Assembly: GCA_027315315.1 (NCBI GenBank)
Contig: DAHUYG010000050.1
Coordinates: 1 to 64,000, forward strand
Reading direction: 5' to 3'
DNA: 64,000 bases
Source: Acidimicrobiaceae bacterium
GTDB lineage: Bacteria > Actinomycetota > Acidimicrobiia > Acidimicrobiales > RAAP-2
The notes beneath the pieces are model-generated. The model ran no database searches and was not told the origin of the DNA. It was given only the letters and a program-made list of their open reading frames with translations. Shown here one piece after another: positions 45,352 through 53,332 of the stretch. Positions within the stretch are counted from its first letter, which is position 1. Every line of letters begins with the position of its first letter. Both the position numbers and the translations under genes were made by a program.

Positions 45352-47187
45352 ATGGAGAACGCACCGGACCAGACCCTCGAGGCTGTCCGCCTGGCCCGCG
45401 ACCTGTGCATGGGCATGGGCGCCTTCGTGGTCTCGACCAGGGGAGATGTCCGCTTCGAACTGGCTGCGCCCGGTCCCGCCGGGGTCGGCGAGCGCGTCGC
45501 GATGCTCGCCCGGTCCTGTCTCGAGCGCCCCGGCGCCCAGGGCAACGAGCCGTTCTGGAACGCCGAGATCCTGGGCGACGACGAATCGGCCGACGACTCC
45601 CTCGCCTGCGTCGCGGTGCCGATCCGCTCTGGCGCCGTGTGGTCGGGCCTCCTCGGGGTCGTGGACACCTGGCTCCCCGAGCTCGACGAAGAGCAGCGCC
45701 TCGGCCTCCTTCGCCTCAGCCAGGGCCTGGGCGAACTGGTGGCCCGGGGCGCAGTGACCCTCGGTGGCCCCGGCTTCTACGGCGCCGGGGACACCGTCAG
45801 CACCGACCACCCGACAGAGGCCCCCGGCGTCCCGGTCGTCGACGAGACCGAGGCCCCTCAGAGTGCGCCCACCGCTGTGCCGGCCAACCTCGAGGCCGAG
45901 ACCGCTCCCCTCCCCGAGGAGGGCCTCGACACCGAGATTCCCTCCGACATGGGCCTCCTCGACGAGGTAGTCGAGAACCTCCCCGAGGGCCTCGTGGTCA
46001 CCCGCGACGACGGCACCATCGTGTTCGCGAACGCGGCGTTCTCGGACCTCTCGGGCCTCCTCCCCGAGGAGACCCTCGGCCAGGACATCACCGAGCTCCT
46101 CCATCGCAACGGAACCGAGGAGACCGACACCCCGGCCGCTCTGCTCGACTCGCCGTTCCCCGGCCGGCACTTCGACCTCGCCCACGTCGATGGGGAACCC
46201 CTCCCCGTCCAGGTGAGCGGCACGCGCTTCGCCTCCCGGCTGGTCGGCGAGTGCCACATCGCCATGCTCCGCGAGGCGACGAGCGCTTCGACGGGGATCG
46301 GGACGGGGACCACCCTCCAGGTGCTCCTCGACGCGCTCGACGAGGGGATCGTCGTGTGCGACGAGCGGGGAACCGTGCTGATCGCCAACCGCGAGGCCAA
46401 GACCCTCCAGGGCCTCCCACTCGACGAGGAGCTCGTCGGGCAGCCCTTCCCCTTCTCCCCCGCACTGTGCAGCTCGGACGGCTCGCCGCTCCCAGAGACG
46501 CACCACCCGATGAGCCGGGCGCTGCACGGCACCGTCGTGCGCAGCGAGCAGCTGCAGCTGAACGGGGAGGACCGGCGCCACCTCGTCGCCTCCGCCAAGC
46601 CCTTCGAGCTCGAGAACGGGACCCTCGGCGCGCTCCTCGTGCTGCGCGACGTGACCTCGCAGCTCGAAGAGGAGGCGTGGCTCATGCACCTCGCCCTCCA
46701 CGACCCGCTCACCGGGCTCGCCAACCGCTACCTGCTGCTCGACTACCTGCGGCGGGTGCTCCTCCAGTTCCGGACCCGGGGCGGCTCGATCGCGCTCGTG
46801 TTCTTGGACCTCGACGACTTCAAGATGATCAACGACCGCTTCGGCCACGACGTGGGCGACGAGGTCCTCGTCGCGGTCGGACGCCGGATCCAGGGCGCGG
46901 TGCGCTCGAGCGACATCGTGGCCAGGCTCGGAGGGGACGAATTCGTCGTCGCCCACGCCGCCACCGAAGACCCCGGCGAGATCGAGATGGTCATCTCTCG
47001 CATCCGCAAGACGCTGACCGCTCCCTACCAGGTGCGCGGCCAGACGCTCGCCGTCACCGCCTCCATCGGCTGGGTGGCCGCCGATCCTCGCCACGAGGAC
47101 CCGACCACCCTGCTCGTCCGGGCCGACCGCGAGATGTACCGGCGCAAGAGCGCCCGACACCGGGCGGCGGAGGCCGCAGAACAATGA
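45352..47187 (+). CDS. GAF-PAS-PAS-GGDEF diguanylate cyclase
   Basis: A 611-aa soluble protein. The GAF-like head (1-125) shares the LACVAVPIRSGAVWSGLLGV block with two proteins downstream. An acidic Pro-rich linker, PAS domains at about 200-310 and 320-440, and a GGDEF domain follow. The active-site motif GGDEF is intact at 527-531, and RSSD lies five residues upstream as an I-site for c-di-GMP feedback. It should make c-di-GMP from GTP. ATG 45352; its stop overlaps the next ATG (ATGA). It probably sets the signal for the polysaccharide genes behind it. Confidence 0.92.
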   Translation: MENAPDQTLEAVRLARDLCMGMGAFVVSTRGDVRFELAAPGPAGVGERVAMLARSCLERPGAQGNEPFWNAEILGDDESADDSLACVAVPIRSGAVWSGLLGVVDTWLPELDEEQRLGLLRLSQGLGELVARGAVTLGGPGFYGAGDTVSTDHPTEAPGVPVVDETEAPQSAPTAVPANLEAETAPLPEEGLDTEIPSDMGLLDEVVENLPEGLVVTRDDGTIVFANAAFSDLSGLLPEETLGQDITELLHRNGTEETDTPAALLDSPFPGRHFDLAHVDGEPLPVQVSGTRFASRLVGECHIAMLREATSASTGIGTGTTLQVLLDALDEGIVVCDERGTVLIANREAKTLQGLPLDEELVGQPFPFSPALCSSDGSPLPETHHPMSRALHGTVVRSEQLQLNGEDRRHLVASAKPFELENGTLGALLVLRDVTSQLEEEAWLMHLALHDPLTGLANRYLLLDYLRRVLLQFRTRGGSIALVFLDLDDFKMINDRFGHDVGDEVLVAVGRRIQGAVRSSDIVARLGGDEFVVAHAATEDPGEIEMVISRIRKTLTAPYQVRGQTLAVTASIGWVAADPRHEDPTTLLVRADREMYRRKSARHRAAEAAEQ

Positions 47188-48902
47188 GCACGCCCAACCC
47201 CACCAACGGACAGGAACCGACCGCCGACCAGGCGCGCGCCGCCGGACGCCAGCTCGCCGAGCACCCGCTGCTCGCGGCGCGCAACGAGGAGGAGCGCCCG
47301 GGGCTCGTCGAGGTGTTGGCCGACGCCCGCCCGTTGCTCAGCACCCACGGCGTCGGCTTCGAGCTCCTGCGGACCCGGCCCGGTCTCGTCGTCGTCCGCG
47401 CCCGCTCCGAATCCAGCCTCTCGGCCCTCGCGGCATGCGAAATGGTGAAGGGCCTCCTCGGCGCGGTCGCCGAGCAGGTCTGCGACGTGCGCTCCTCCCT
47501 CGTCGAGAACACCTGTGCCACCCGGGGCGCCCCGGCCTGCCTGTACTCGCTGGTATGGGAGGACCAGCCGGCCACCCGCCCCAGCGTTCCGTTCGAGCCC
47601 AGCGCCCCCGCGAAAGGCCCGAGCGAGGGCTCGGGCGCGACCGACGACCTTCCGATCTGGGACACCCCGGTGACGCCGGCGGCGCCCCCACAAGGAGGGG
47701 TCGAGCCGGCGGCCAGACGGAGCACCGCGCTGCGCCCCGACGCCGTGGCGACCCCGACGGCGACGTCGTCAACCTCGTACCAGTTCCAGGTGAGCGCCCC
47801 GAGTGCCATCGTCGTGCCCGCCGCCAACGCGCCGGTCCCGGCCCCTCCCGAGCCCGTCGTCGAAGCTCCCGGGCCCACGACGCCTGCGCTCGAGGACGCG
47901 GTCCCGGCCGCCACCATCGGCCGCCGCACGTTCCCGAGGGGCCTGGTCCGGCGCAGCTGGCTGGTCGCCCTGGCGTTGGTCGCCGGCTCGGCCGGCGGCT
48001 GGTACGCGGGTCGCCACGCCGCGACCTCCTACGGCGCCGAGTCGGTGGTCGTCGTCCAGTCGGGCGCCGGCAAGACCGGCCCCGGCAGCGCCAACGACGC
48101 GATGGCCCTCGCCACGACGTACGCAGCGCTGATCCCCAAGGACGCGTCGGTCCTCTCGGCGCCGGCCGGGGTGCTCAACATGTCGAGCTCGGCCGTCGCG
48201 AGCGCGCTCAGCGTCACTGTCGAGCAGGGCACGTCGCTGCTCCAGATCAACTTCACCGCCTCGAGCGCATCCAAGGCGATCGACGGGGCGCAGGCGGTCG
48301 CCCGGGCGGTGGCCAGCTCCAAGCCGCTCACCGCGGCGATCGCCGCCGGCTCGGTCGCCATCGTGAGCGTGCCGACCAGCGCGCATCTGCAGGGCACCCT
48401 GCACAAGTACGGCATTGTGATCGGGGCCTTCCTCGGGCTCGTGATCGGGCTCATTCTCCTACTGGCGGCCGAGCGGGCCGACCCCCGCATCGACGACGCG
48501 CCGGCCATGGCCACCGCCACCCGGTGCCGGGCCGCCGTCGTGCCCGCGGACCTCTCCTTCGAAGAGCTCGCCCGGGTGCTGGCCGACGCGGGGCGTGAGC
48601 AGGGCCTGACGATCGTCCCGGTCGCCGCGGCGGACGGCGCACCGACGATGGAGCTCGCCCGGGGACTCCGCTCGTGCTGGCCGGCCGACGGCCCGGCCGT
48701 CACGATCAGCCCCTCGTTCGTCTCGGGGATCGCCGAGCTCTCTCGGGGCGCCGGGCCGACGGTGCTCGTGTCGCATCCAGGTACCCGCCAGCGCGACGTG
48801 CTGGCCGCAGCCGAGAGGCTGCGCATGATCGGGCGGTCTCCGGTGTGGGCGGTGCTCACCAACCGGCGGCTGCGCAGCCGAGTGTCGGGTCATGTGGGCT
48901 GA
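47184..48902 (+). CDS. V4R-like sensor fused to Wzz/BY-kinase-like polysaccharide co-polymerase
   Basis: A 572-aa protein. The N-terminal 130 residues (LLSTHGVGFELLRTRPGLVVVR..., CDVRSSLVENTCATRGAPACLYSLVWE) look like a V4R/heme-NO-type ligand domain. A long acidic-Pro linker leads to TM1 at about 252-278, an extracytoplasmic loop, and TM2 at about 408-432 (GIVIGAFLGLVIGLILLLAAERADP), the Wzz-like frame. The C-terminus keeps a Rossmann-like outline of bacterial tyrosine autokinases but has no Walker A lysine. Probably controls chain length or export in answer to a ligand. Coupled by ATGA to the cyclase. Confidence 0.75.
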   Translation: MSTPNPTNGQEPTADQARAAGRQLAEHPLLAARNEEERPGLVEVLADARPLLSTHGVGFELLRTRPGLVVVRARSESSLSALAACEMVKGLLGAVAEQVCDVRSSLVENTCATRGAPACLYSLVWEDQPATRPSVPFEPSAPAKGPSEGSGATDDLPIWDTPVTPAAPPQGGVEPAARRSTALRPDAVATPTATSSTSYQFQVSAPSAIVVPAANAPVPAPPEPVVEAPGPTTPALEDAVPAATIGRRTFPRGLVRRSWLVALALVAGSAGGWYAGRHAATSYGAESVVVVQSGAGKTGPGSANDAMALATTYAALIPKDASVLSAPAGVLNMSSSAVASALSVTVEQGTSLLQINFTASSASKAIDGAQAVARAVASSKPLTAAIAAGSVAIVSVPTSAHLQGTLHKYGIVIGAFLGLVIGLILLLAAERADPRIDDAPAMATATRCRAAVVPADLSFEELARVLADAGREQGLTIVPVAAADGAPTMELARGLRSCWPADGPAVTISPSFVSGIAELSRGAGPTVLVSHPGTRQRDVLAAAERLRMIGRSPVWAVLTNRRLRSRVSGHVG

Positions 48903-50397
48903 GCCGGGCGACGTCGGGCTTCTCACACCATCGCGCCGGTTGCGGGTTGGGGCGCCGGGGTACGGCTGGTTCACCGACCGGCCCCGCCCCCTCCTGCTCG
49001 GCGGAGCGGCCGTCGCGGCGGCGTTCGTCGTCGCCTATCTCGCCGTGCACAAGCTCGACCTCGGGATCGCGGCCCTCGGGGCGCTCGCGCTCGCCGCCGC
49101 GGTCCTCGTGCGCCCGGTCATTGGCGGCCTCGTGTTGGTCGGGCTGGTCCCGATCCTCTCGGGCATGCAGCCCGGCGTCCCGGTCTCCCACGTCCGGGTC
49201 TCCGAGCTGCTGATCGGCGTGGTCGGCCTCACCGTGCTCGTCTCGGCCCGACGGGTCGACGCCGTGGCCTGGGCCACCTTGGACTGGCTGCTGCTCGCCT
49301 ACGGGCTCGGATGGGCGGCCTTCGCCATCATCGACGCCGTCACCCTCGGCCAGCACTTGAGCATCACCGACTGGGGCACGGTCTTCGGCCAGCTCCAGTT
49401 CTTCCTCATCTACCGGGCGGTCCGCACGTCCCTGCGCACGAGGGCCGAGCGCAGGACCGCGGTCGCGGTCCTGCTCGTCGCGACGATCCCCGTCGCGCTG
49501 TTGGCCGCGCTCCAGACCTTCCACGTCGGCGCGGTCGAGCGGTTCATCAACCGGATCACCGGCGGCGTCGCCGGTGCCGTGCTGAGCTCGGGGTCCATCT
49601 CCCGGGCCACCGGCCCCTTCGACAACTGGGCCGTGCTCGCCGGCTACCTGCTGCCGCTGCTTCTCGTCCTCCTCGCCCTCACCTTCGCCGGCGAGACGTC
49701 CCGGTACCGCCGGACCAGCTGGGCCGTCGGGCTCGTCGCCCTCGTCGGGCTCCTGCTCTCCGAGGAGCTCTCGGCCATCGTTGTCCTCGTGATCGGGGCG
49801 GTGGTGCTCGCCAACCAGTACGGGTTCGGGCGCCGGGCCATGCGGTTCCTCGGGGTGGCGGTCGTGGTCGGCGGCATCGTCGCCGCTCCGTTCCTTGCAG
49901 CCCGCATCAATCAGGAGTTCTCCTCGTCGGCCGGCTCGGGCCGACACGCCGGGGTGCCCCAGACCCTGGACTTCCGTTGGCACATCTGGAGCAGCCAGTA
50001 CATCCCGGCCATTGAGGCCCGACCGCTCTCGGGCTACGGCGAGAAGACGCCCAGCTCGATCGAGTGGCAGTACCCCGAGTCCCAGTACATCGCGTACCTC
50101 ATGGAGGGAGGGCTCCCCCTCGTCGCGCTCTTCGGCGCCCTGTCCTGGTCGATGCTGCGCGGCACCCGGCGCGCCGCGAGGAGCGACGATCCCTTCGAAC
50201 AGGCTCTCGGGCGGGCCACGACGGTGATGGTCGTGGCCCTGCTGATCGTCAATCTCATCTGGCCGTTCATGAGCAACGCAGGCCTTCCCCAGGTGCTCTG
50301 GTGCCTGTTGGCCATCACCGTGCCCCGAGTGGCGCGACCGGTGACGAGCCCGGTGCGCGCACCCGCGCCGCTCGCCGTCCTAGGAGGTGTCCCATGA
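48892..50397 (+). CDS. O-antigen ligase/polymerase-like membrane protein (Wzy/WaaL type)
   Basis: A 501-aa protein with about eleven TM helices. The long extracytoplasmic loop (RINQEFSSSAGSGRHAGVPQTLDFRWHIWSSQYIP...RPLSGYGEKTP) carries the RxxxW and GYG features of O-antigen ligase-like domains. It likely polymerises or ligates lipid-linked repeats. ATG 48892 lies inside the end of the upstream gene (11-base overlap). Confidence 0.85.
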   Translation: MWAEPGDVGLLTPSRRLRVGAPGYGWFTDRPRPLLLGGAAVAAAFVVAYLAVHKLDLGIAALGALALAAAVLVRPVIGGLVLVGLVPILSGMQPGVPVSHVRVSELLIGVVGLTVLVSARRVDAVAWATLDWLLLAYGLGWAAFAIIDAVTLGQHLSITDWGTVFGQLQFFLIYRAVRTSLRTRAERRTAVAVLLVATIPVALLAALQTFHVGAVERFINRITGGVAGAVLSSGSISRATGPFDNWAVLAGYLLPLLLVLLALTFAGETSRYRRTSWAVGLVALVGLLLSEELSAIVVLVIGAVVLANQYGFGRRAMRFLGVAVVVGGIVAAPFLAARINQEFSSSAGSGRHAGVPQTLDFRWHIWSSQYIPAIEARPLSGYGEKTPSSIEWQYPESQYIAYLMEGGLPLVALFGALSWSMLRGTRRAARSDDPFEQALGRATTVMVVALLIVNLIWPFMSNAGLPQVLWCLLAITVPRVARPVTSPVRAPAPLAVLGGVP

Positions 50398-51545
50398 ACA
50401 TCGGCAGACGGTGGCGCGCGATTAGGCGCAGGGCGGTCCGCCCGTTTGGACCCACGCGGTTACTCGGCTCGCTCTCGCTGCTCGCCGCCCTGGGCGTGGC
50501 CGTGTGGCTGCTCACGCTCGTGGTCTCGGAGAACGCGCTCACCCCGGCGGCCGCCGGCCCCCCGTCGACCGCCACCCCGCCGGCGACGAGGACCACACCC
50601 GCCCCCCGGGCCTCGACTGCGCCGAGCACCGCGCCCCGGACCCCGACCACAAAGCCCAAGGTCGTCGCGCCGACCGTGCCCCTCGGCGTCTACGCCGGCC
50701 CGGGCGCACCCCTCGCCGCCAGCGCGTTCAGCGCAGACGCCGGCGCGCCAGTCCCCTACGCGTTCGACTACATCGACGGGTCGACCTGGGCCGGGATCTC
50801 GAACCCCTCGTGGTTCTTGCAGCGCTGGAACGGCTCGGGCTTCCGGATGATCTGGGGCGTCCCGATGCTCCCCAAGACGGCGGGCGTCTCGCTCGCCACC
50901 GGCGCGACCGGCGCCTACAACGCATACTTCGACGCGCTCGCCCAGACCCTGGTGGCGAACGGGCAGGCCAACTCGGTCATCGTGCTCGCCTGGGACCCCC
51001 AGGACACCTCTTTACCGTGGTACGTGGGCAACTCGGCCGACGCCGTCCAGTACGTCGCCTACTGGCGAGCGATCGTGACCACCATGCGCTCGGTGCCCGG
51101 CGAGCAGTTCCAGTTCGTCTGGGACAGCGCGACGGGTCCGGCCGACGTGCTACCAAGCGCGCTCTACCCGGGCAACAACTACGTGGACGTCGTCGCGACC
51201 GACGCCTTCGACGACGACTCGCTCGTCGGCTCGGGGTGGAACGCCTTCACGACGACCCCCTATGGCCCCGACTGGTACTCGACGTTCGCACTCCGCCACG
51301 CCAAGCCGCTCATGATCGCGAAGTGGGGCGTGGTGCCGAGCAGCGAGCAGGGCGGGGGCGACAACGCCGCCTTCGTCGACCAGTTCCTGCGGTGGGCCGA
51401 CGGTCAGCATCTGTTCGCCGCGATCACCTGGGACTACGGCACCTGGGCGGTGACCGGCGGGACCTTCCCCAAGGCCGAGGCCGCCCTGCACACCGTCGAC
51501 GAGGCCGGTGCCATCGCCCCCGAGGCGAAGGCCATCGAGACCTGA
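50394..51545 (+). CDS. GH26-like membrane-anchored protein lacking catalytic Glu residues
   Basis: A 383-aa protein. An N-terminal TM (LLGSLSLLAALGVAVWLLTLVV) and a Thr/Pro-rich linker precede a TIM-barrel domain like beta-mannanase family GH26. Where GH26 has its acid/base Glu in a W-E-x-N-type motif, the sequence reads AWDPQDTSLPWY (Asp201). The nucleophile region that normally reads MIAEWG is MIAKWG (Lys310). Both catalytic carboxylates seem changed, so it may bind glycan without cutting it. ATG 50394 has AGGAGG and overlaps the upstream stop. Confidence 0.75.
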   Translation: MNIGRRWRAIRRRAVRPFGPTRLLGSLSLLAALGVAVWLLTLVVSENALTPAAAGPPSTATPPATRTTPAPRASTAPSTAPRTPTTKPKVVAPTVPLGVYAGPGAPLAASAFSADAGAPVPYAFDYIDGSTWAGISNPSWFLQRWNGSGFRMIWGVPMLPKTAGVSLATGATGAYNAYFDALAQTLVANGQANSVIVLAWDPQDTSLPWYVGNSADAVQYVAYWRAIVTTMRSVPGEQFQFVWDSATGPADVLPSALYPGNNYVDVVATDAFDDDSLVGSGWNAFTTTPYGPDWYSTFALRHAKPLMIAKWGVVPSSEQGGGDNAAFVDQFLRWADGQHLFAAITWDYGTWAVTGGTFPKAEAALHTVDEAGAIAPEAKAIET

Positions 51546-51810
51546 GGACCCCCGCCCGCCCGCATCCTCACGGCTCATGGGCCGCGTGGCGAGCGGCCCC
51601 GGTGCCCCGTTCATGGTCTTTGAGCTGGGAGGATGACGCGCCGGGGACCCCTCAGAGATTGGGACAGGGCGTAGACGTCCCTGGGACGCAGATTCCCTAC
51701 GCTGTCCCCACGAGTCCAGACCACATGCGTGGACCCGGTGGAGGGGACCCCGCATCGGCGTCGGTGGGCGACCCCAGGGGACCCACGACGAGAGCCGGAG
51801 GCTGCAGAGG
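51546..51810. other. Intergenic region within the EPS cluster
   Basis: 265 bases without a gene, the only sizeable gap among the + strand EPS genes. It holds an inverted repeat (51661-51708) and a TACGCT box inside its right arm, so a second promoter for the flippase-to-hydrolase half is likely. Confidence 0.5.
51661..51708. repeat. Inverted repeat overlapping a TACGCT box
   Basis: GGGACAGGGCGTAG (51661-51674) and CTACGCTGTCCC (51697-51708) pair over 12 bases with a two-base bulge. TACGCT (51698-51703) in the right arm fits the -10 pattern. This could be an operator. It is about 100 bases before the ATG at 51811. Confidence 0.55.
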
Positions 51811-53298
51811 ATGACTGACCAAGGGAGCACGAACGGGACCCATGGCGGGGTCGGCCACCTCCTGCGGATGGCGAAGACCCAGTGCGGGGTGACGATGGCC
51901 TTCGCCGCGTTGCGCAAGGCCGACGGCGGATTCGCGATCGCGACGTTCCCCACCCTCAGCGCGGATCCGACCTGGTCCGTCGAGGCCATCGACGAGCTGG
52001 TCCGCCAGACATGGGACGACCCCCACCTGGCCGGGGGCAGCGTGCTCGTGCGCAGCGGACGGATCTTGAAGGGGATGTGGACTGGGCAGGCCAACCACAT
52101 CAAGCTCGCGGCCGCCGCACTGAGCGACCCCGAGTCGCCCGAGGTGCCGTGGGGGCTCCTGTGCGTCGCCGAACCGCTGGGCGGCCACTTCGAGCAGGAC
52201 CAGCTGAACCTGCTCGGAAACCTGGCCGTCCGGCTCACCGCCTACCTCCGGGCCCGCCAGCAGGTGCTCGAGGGCTCGCCGGCCTTCGAGTCCGCCACGG
52301 CCCCGAGCGCGCCCGAGGCTCCGCCCGAGCCTGCGTACGAGCCGATGGTCGAGACCCCTCCCGTCGCCGAGCCCCGGACCATCTCCGATTCGTCCGCGCC
52401 CTTCTTGGGCTTCGAGGAGCAGCCGGCTCCCGGCCCCTTCGACGACCTGTTCGGCCCCGAGGACGAGGAGCATCCGCTCGATCTCGCGGCCGACGCGTTC
52501 GAGCCCGAGGCCACCCGATGGGGCGCGGTCGGCGAGCCCCGCGAGCCGCGGGCCGACGATTGGGAGTTCCTCGGCCTGGAGGAGATCGAGTGGGTCGAGG
52601 CGGCCACGCCGATCCCGCCGGCGCCCGTGACGCCGACCAGCTTCGAGCCGATGGCGCCCCCGCCCGTCGCCACGCTCGAACCCACGATCTCCTTCGAGAC
52701 CGCCGAGGATGCGGCCAGCGTGGTCACGACCGACCCCGAGACCACCGACGCGGCGGCAACCTGGCACGAGACGGCCGACACCGGGGGCGGCCCGACATTC
52801 GGCACCCGGGCCGACGAACCTGCCCGAGGTCCTGGGGCACCGACCATGCCTAGCGAACTGGACTCGCTGCTCGGGCCCGATCCGGTCACCGGGTTGGCCA
52901 GCCTGACGACCCTCATCGGGCGGCTCAGCACCTCGCTCGCGCACGTGCGCAACAACGAGGGCACCGTGGGCCTGGTCCTGATCGACGTGGGCGCCCCGGA
53001 GCCCGGGCCGCTCAGCACGACCGCGCTCATGACGGTCGCCGGCCGCCTGACCAACCACCTGCGCGACCGCGACATGGTCGCCCGGATCGGTCCGGCGCTC
53101 TTCGCCGTCATGGTCGACCTGCGCCCCGGCGCCGTCGATCTCGAGGTCATCTTGGAGCGGTCCATCACCTCGCTCACCGGGGGCACCGAGCGGGGTGGGC
53201 TCACGACCCGATCGGCCATGGTGTCGGCGACCGCCGGCAGCACCGTCAGCGCCGAGGAGCTGCTCCGCGAGGCTGCTGACCAGCTCCGGCGGCAGTGA
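51811..53298 (+). CDS. GAF plus degenerate GGDEF signalling protein
   Basis: A 495-aa soluble protein. The GAF-like domain (GGVGHLLRMAK..., VPWGLLCVAEPLGG) is followed by an acidic, Pro-rich linker of about 190 residues and a GGDEF-fold domain that keeps GPDPVTGLASLTTLIGRLSTSLAHVR near 353. The signature site reads IGPALF near 424 instead of GGDEF, so it cannot be a normal cyclase. It may bind a nucleotide or act as a partner. It is a paralog of the C-terminal half of the next protein. ATG 51811 has GGAGG upstream. Confidence 0.85.
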   Translation: MTDQGSTNGTHGGVGHLLRMAKTQCGVTMAFAALRKADGGFAIATFPTLSADPTWSVEAIDELVRQTWDDPHLAGGSVLVRSGRILKGMWTGQANHIKLAAAALSDPESPEVPWGLLCVAEPLGGHFEQDQLNLLGNLAVRLTAYLRARQQVLEGSPAFESATAPSAPEAPPEPAYEPMVETPPVAEPRTISDSSAPFLGFEEQPAPGPFDDLFGPEDEEHPLDLAADAFEPEATRWGAVGEPREPRADDWEFLGLEEIEWVEAATPIPPAPVTPTSFEPMAPPPVATLEPTISFETAEDAASVVTTDPETTDAAATWHETADTGGGPTFGTRADEPARGPGAPTMPSELDSLLGPDPVTGLASLTTLIGRLSTSLAHVRNNEGTVGLVLIDVGAPEPGPLSTTALMTVAGRLTNHLRDRDMVARIGPALFAVMVDLRPGAVDLEVILERSITSLTGGTERGGLTTRSAMVSATAGSTVSAEELLREAADQLRRQ

Positions 53299-53332
53299 GC
53301 GGCGCGGGCGAGCCCGCGCCAGCGAAACGACG

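Noticed and set aside
45187-47184. A 665-codon open frame opposite the diguanylate cyclase
   Set aside because: Shadow of the GGDEF gene, no recognisable motif.
51546-51810. c-di-GMP riboswitch before the GAF-GGDEF gene
   Set aside because: Considered because of the signalling context, but I do not find the conserved GEMM core, only an inverted repeat and a -10-like box.
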